Assembly (NCBI GenBank): GCA_900315525.1
Contig: OMZO01000003.1
Location: forward strand, 1 to 64,000
Source of the DNA: an uncultured Prevotella sp.
GTDB lineage: Bacteria; Bacteroidota; Bacteroidia; Bacteroidales; Bacteroidaceae
Direction: 5' to 3'
Length of the DNA: 64,000 bases
Of this stretch, positions 61,224-64,000 are shown piece by piece. The notes beneath the pieces were generated by a model. That model worked only from the letters and a program-made list of their open reading frames with translations. It did not search any database and was not told the origin of the DNA. Positions within the stretch are counted from its first letter, which is position 1; the number at the start of each line of letters is the position of its first letter. Position numbers and translations under genes: made by a program.

Positions 61224-62174
61224 TTATTCGCTCATGTTTTTGATATAGGGTAATTCCATCAACTCTTTCACCCCATAGAACTGACGGGCATTCTCACCGA
61301 GGAAGAGGCGTTTCTCCTGTTCCGTCAAAGCCTCTGACTTCACAATGAAGTCGTATGACATACGGTAGGTGATAGCGGTGATGGTGCGTGGATAGTCGCT
61401 GCCCCACATCAGTTTTTCCATGCCCACCAAGGCTGCTGCCTCTCGGATGGCTCGGATAGCCGAGGGGTAAGGATAGAATTCTGCGTTATAGAGCCAGGTG
61501 ATGCCGCCTGATTCTATTCTCACATTCTTGTGGCGTGCCAGCCGAATCTGAGCCTGCCAGTCAGGGTTCTCCCAACAAGGTGTCTGTGGTGGATTGGCCA
61601 TGCCAAAGTGTCCGATGGCGATACGTAGCTGCGGACACTCGCTAATCACTTCCTCCAGCTCCTTCACCTGCCGTTCACCGTCTGCCAGCGTGATGGAGAG
61701 GAAACAGTCTGACGCCTCCATCGCCTTCATCATCGCCATCATCTCCGGGGAATTGAGGGCTACGCTGCTCGTGTCCTGTATCAGCCGGTGTCCAGGGATA
61801 GCTATCCCCTTGAAACCGCGTTGGATGAGTGCCCTCACTTGTTCGGCAGGGTTAGGGGCAAAGTAGTCACACATGCCGCAAGTGATGAGACGATTAGGAA
61901 ATCGTCTGCCAACGTCTTCGAGATAGTCGTTCTGCATGCCGTCGATTAATTCCTGAACAACGACAGCTGCCTGCACTTGGGCATAGTCCATGTTTGAGAG
62001 AAAGATTTCTGCTGTATTGCGCCCGTCGATGATGAAGGGTGGAATCATCTGCACCTCCTCACCGAGGAAGATGGAGCGTCCGTTCTTCAGCGTTCGTATC
62101 GGTTTGCCATTCCAGGTCGTATTCTGTCGGAGCCATAGGTGGCTATGGGCATCGATGATTATGAGTTTTTCCAT
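61224..62174 (-). CDS. Amidohydrolase-2 family, lactonase-like
   Basis: A 316-residue metal-dependent TIM-barrel hydrolase. IIDAHSHLWL gives the metal-binding H-x-H (His10, His12). RIAIGHFGMANPPQ supplies a later His and MWGSDYPRTIT the conserved Asp. This family includes L-fucono- and related sugar lactonases. The gene overlaps the preceding aldo/keto reductase gene by 16 bp, so the two are translationally coupled and probably perform successive steps. I infer hydrolysis of the sugar lactone made by the reductase. The metal and substrate are not proven. Confidence 0.78.
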   Translation of the reverse strand: MEKLIIIDAHSHLWLRQNTTWNGKPIRTLKNGRSIFLGEEVQMIPPFIIDGRNTAEIFLSNMDYAQVQAAVVVQELIDGMQNDYLEDVGRRFPNRLITCGMCDYFAPNPAEQVRALIQRGFKGIAIPGHRLIQDTSSVALNSPEMMAMMKAMEASDCFLSITLADGERQVKELEEVISECPQLRIAIGHFGMANPPQTPCWENPDWQAQIRLARHKNVRIESGGITWLYNAEFYPYPSAIRAIREAAALVGMEKLMWGSDYPRTITAITYRMSYDFIVKSEALTEQEKRLFLGENARQFYGVKELMELPYIKNMSE

Positions 62175-63109
62175 CTTACAAACATCTGGTCACCGATGAT
62201 CTGTTGCACTTCTGATACTAATTGCTCATCCATCGGCTCGTTGACATATTGGATATTCTTCAGCACATTGTCGGGATTGGCACTGCTGAAGAGAGTCGTA
62301 GCGATGCGTGGGTTGAGACTCGTCGAGAACTGGATGGCCAGTTTGTCAATCGGATAGCCTTTCTGCTCACAGTAGGCAGTAGCCTTTTTGCAGGCTTCGC
62401 GCAGAGCCCATGTGGCGGGATGCCAGTCGGGAGCACCTCTTCTCGACAGCAGCCCCATCGAGAATGGGGAGGCATTGATGACACCGATGTCGTTCATCTC
62501 AAAGAAACCAAGATAGTCGGCCAATAGGGTATCGTTCAGTGAGTAGTGGCAGAAGTTCAGGATACTCTCTACCATACCTTTCTCTGCGTGTTCTACCACC
62601 CACCTGAGGTTTTCTGGCTGTAAGTCAGTAATGCCTACGTGGTGAACAATACCTTTTTCGCGGAGCTCCACTAAGGCGGGCAGCGTCTCATCGACAATCT
62701 TCTGCAGACCGCCGGGCAGTGCTGCCTGGAATTCGATATCGTGTACGTTAATCAGGTCGATGTAATCGACGTTCAGGCGTTCCATGCTCTCATAGACGCT
62801 CTCTGTGGCGCGCTTGGCACTATAGTCCCACGTGTTCACACCGTCCTTGCCGTAGCGCCCTACTTTTGTCGATAGATAGTACTTGTTGCGTGGGATGTCC
62901 TTGAGGGCCTTGCCTAAAACAGTCTCTGCCATCAGATAGCCATAATAAGGCGACACGTCGATGAAGTTGATACCGTTATCTACGGCTACGTGTACGGCCC
63001 GTATGCCATCGTCCTCACGGATGCTATGGAATACGCCACCGAGCGACGAAGCCCCGAATCCGAGGTTCGACACACGCATGCCTGTCTTTCCAATTTCATT
63101 GTAAATCAT
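62159..63109 (-). CDS. Aldo/keto reductase, L-galactose/L-fucose dehydrogenase type
   Basis: A 316-residue AKR. The catalytic tetrad is visible as Asp51, Tyr56 (FIDVSPYYG), Lys82 (STKVGRYG) and His123 (INVHDIEF). The block HDIEF, the stretch IVDETLPALVELREKG, FCHYSLNDT and INASPFSMGLLSRRGAPDWH closely resemble plant L-galactose dehydrogenase and bacterial D-threo-aldose 1-dehydrogenase. These enzymes oxidise L-galactose or L-fucose to the 1,5- or 1,4-lactone using NAD(P). Adjacency to a lactonase-like gene and GH29 fits. It follows GH29 by 23 bp. Confidence 0.85.
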   Translation of the reverse strand: MIYNEIGKTGMRVSNLGFGASSLGGVFHSIREDDGIRAVHVAVDNGINFIDVSPYYGYLMAETVLGKALKDIPRNKYYLSTKVGRYGKDGVNTWDYSAKRATESVYESMERLNVDYIDLINVHDIEFQAALPGGLQKIVDETLPALVELREKGIVHHVGITDLQPENLRWVVEHAEKGMVESILNFCHYSLNDTLLADYLGFFEMNDIGVINASPFSMGLLSRRGAPDWHPATWALREACKKATAYCEQKGYPIDKLAIQFSTSLNPRIATTLFSSANPDNVLKNIQYVNEPMDEQLVSEVQQIIGDQMFVRWKNS

Positions 63110-63132
63110 AGTTGATAAGTATAATAAGTTGG

Positions 63133-64000
63133 TTATTTAGTAATTCTCAATACAGGTGCAATCTTGTTCGTTGGTTTGGGCAGGCTGACGATGAGTCCTT
63201 CTGCGGTCTGTTGTGCCTTTACCTTGCCATAGCCGAGTAACCAGACACTTGTGATGGCTTTTTTCAGATGGAGATTACCCTTAGCCAATGACTTAATGGT
63301 GAGTCGTCCGTCTTCTGGCCAGCCCATGGCTGTAGCATATAGGTATTTCTTTGACTGGTTAAAACGCACATCGAGATAGTTCATACCGCTATATTGGCCG
63401 TCGTTGAAACCCTGGGCATTCAGTTGAATGGCTTTTTCCGCTATAGGACCTTCACCGAAGATTTTCCAAGGGCGGGTACCAAAGATGCTCTCGCCATTCA
63501 CGGTCATCCAAGCTTCTAAATCATCCAGGATCAGAGCCTCTTTTTCGTCATAAGTACCGTCGGCTCTCAGAGGGATGCTTAATAGCAGGTTCCCGTTTTT
63601 AGAGACGATATCCACGAGTTGTTTCACCACGGTTTCAGCACTCTTATATTGGCCTTTTTCATAGATTTCTGTATTGTAGTGCCAGCCACCGATGCAGTTG
63701 CATGTTTGCCACGGCTCGTTGATGATTTCATTTGGCGCACCTCGCTCCACGTCCCATGTAATGGCCTCGCGTTGCTCGTCGCTCAGTATCTTACCAAACA
63801 CCACGCTACGGGGATTTTTGTTATATAGGTGGGTGGCGATTTTCATGCCAGCATCACTGATGCCATAGAAAGGCAGCACCGTCACGTCGAAGTAAATCAG
63901 ATCGGGTTGGTAACGGTTAATGGCGTCGAGCGTCCGGTCGTAGAAGTTGGTCACGTATTCCTGTGTTGGCAAAGTGGCTCCATTGGTCCAGTCCCATTGT
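63133..64000 (-). CDS. GH29 alpha-L-fucosidase, 5' end cut by window
   Basis: The C-terminal 288 residues of a GH29 enzyme. The frame stays open to the window end; the apparent start at 63972 is an internal TTG (Leu). The stretch YQPDLIYFDVTVLPFYG carries the predicted nucleophile Asp. ERGAPNEIINEPWQTCNCIGGWHY and NGNLLLSIPLRADGTYDE are characteristic GH29 blocks, and a C-terminal beta domain follows. Family enzymes release alpha-L-fucose, and some act on alpha-L-galactose. It is the first gene visible of the operon, and its promoter lies outside. Confidence 0.88.
   Translation of the reverse strand, partial: QWDWTNGATLPTQEYVTNFYDRTLDAINRYQPDLIYFDVTVLPFYGISDAGMKIATHLYNKNPRSVVFGKILSDEQREAITWDVERGAPNEIINEPWQTCNCIGGWHYNTEIYEKGQYKSAETVVKQLVDIVSKNGNLLLSIPLRADGTYDEKEALILDDLEAWMTVNGESIFGTRPWKIFGEGPIAEKAIQLNAQGFNDGQYSGMNYLDVRFNQSKKYLYATAMGWPEDGRLTIKSLAKGNLHLKKAITSVWLLGYGKVKAQQTAEGLIVSLPKPTNKIAPVLRITK

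Overview
The window comes from a Bacteroidales genome, most likely Prevotella or a close relative (Segatella type). The signs are two SusC/SusD pairs, a hybrid two-component regulator, a Dabb/GGGtGRT/RluA-like gene set common in that group, TAnnTTTG -7 promoter boxes with no clear Shine-Dalgarno signals, and a relic of a 'smalltalk' gene. This assignment rests on reading the sequence, not on any search.

Region 1 (1-15,006) is mostly housekeeping: a 5'-truncated GGGtGRT protein, a Dabb protein, an RluA-type pseudouridine synthase, a cytidylate-kinase-like protein, a pyridoxamine-kinase-like protein, a superfamily 1 helicase, a BlaI / BlaR1-like / TPR operon, a GNAT-like protein, GreA followed by a GH3 lipoprotein, and an MgtC protein. 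A 460-bp gap at 4,426-4,886 carries a cluster of short repeats.

Region 2 (15,025-31,145) is polysaccharide utilisation locus (PUL) 1. A hybrid two-component sensor/regulator faces a co-directional operon of GH43, an unassigned toroid-like enzyme, SusC, SusD, GH43 and GH31, closed by a strong hairpin. The 182-bp divergent promoter region carries two direct repeats 21 bp apart, a likely regulator site.

Region 3 (31,146-31,739) is non-coding. It holds a large nested palindrome and a frameshifted smalltalk-type mini-gene, and looks like the scar of a small mobile or island-type locus.

Region 4 (31,740-44,038, minus strand) is PUL 2: SusC, SusD and a surface lipoprotein, followed by two tandem copies of an unusual pair. 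Each pair is a polytopic membrane protein (resembling the family called DUF6057) and a beta-propeller-like lipoprotein with one CxxCH c-type haem motif. No glycosidase lies in this operon. It is the most unusual gene set in the window. One membrane protein also carries an in-frame REP-like palindrome encoding LRQAQGP.

Region 5 (44,289-51,074, plus strand) is divergent from PUL 2: two GH43 enzymes, then a Cache-HAMP protein that appears to be a dead histidine kinase (His to Asp, no ATPase domain), followed directly by an intact Cache-HAMP histidine kinase.

Region 6 (51,071-64,000, minus strand) holds a stand-alone GH3-PA14 gene and a long operon: GH29, aldo/keto reductase, amidohydrolase lactonase, zinc dehydrogenase, GH97, FucP-type permease and a six-module esterase/GH43 enzyme. 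Read together, these look like removal of ester, arabinose, galactose and fucose or L-galactose side chains from complex plant xylan, followed by uptake and non-phosphorylative oxidation of the deoxy- or L-sugar. The substrate is inference; the enzyme families are read from motifs.
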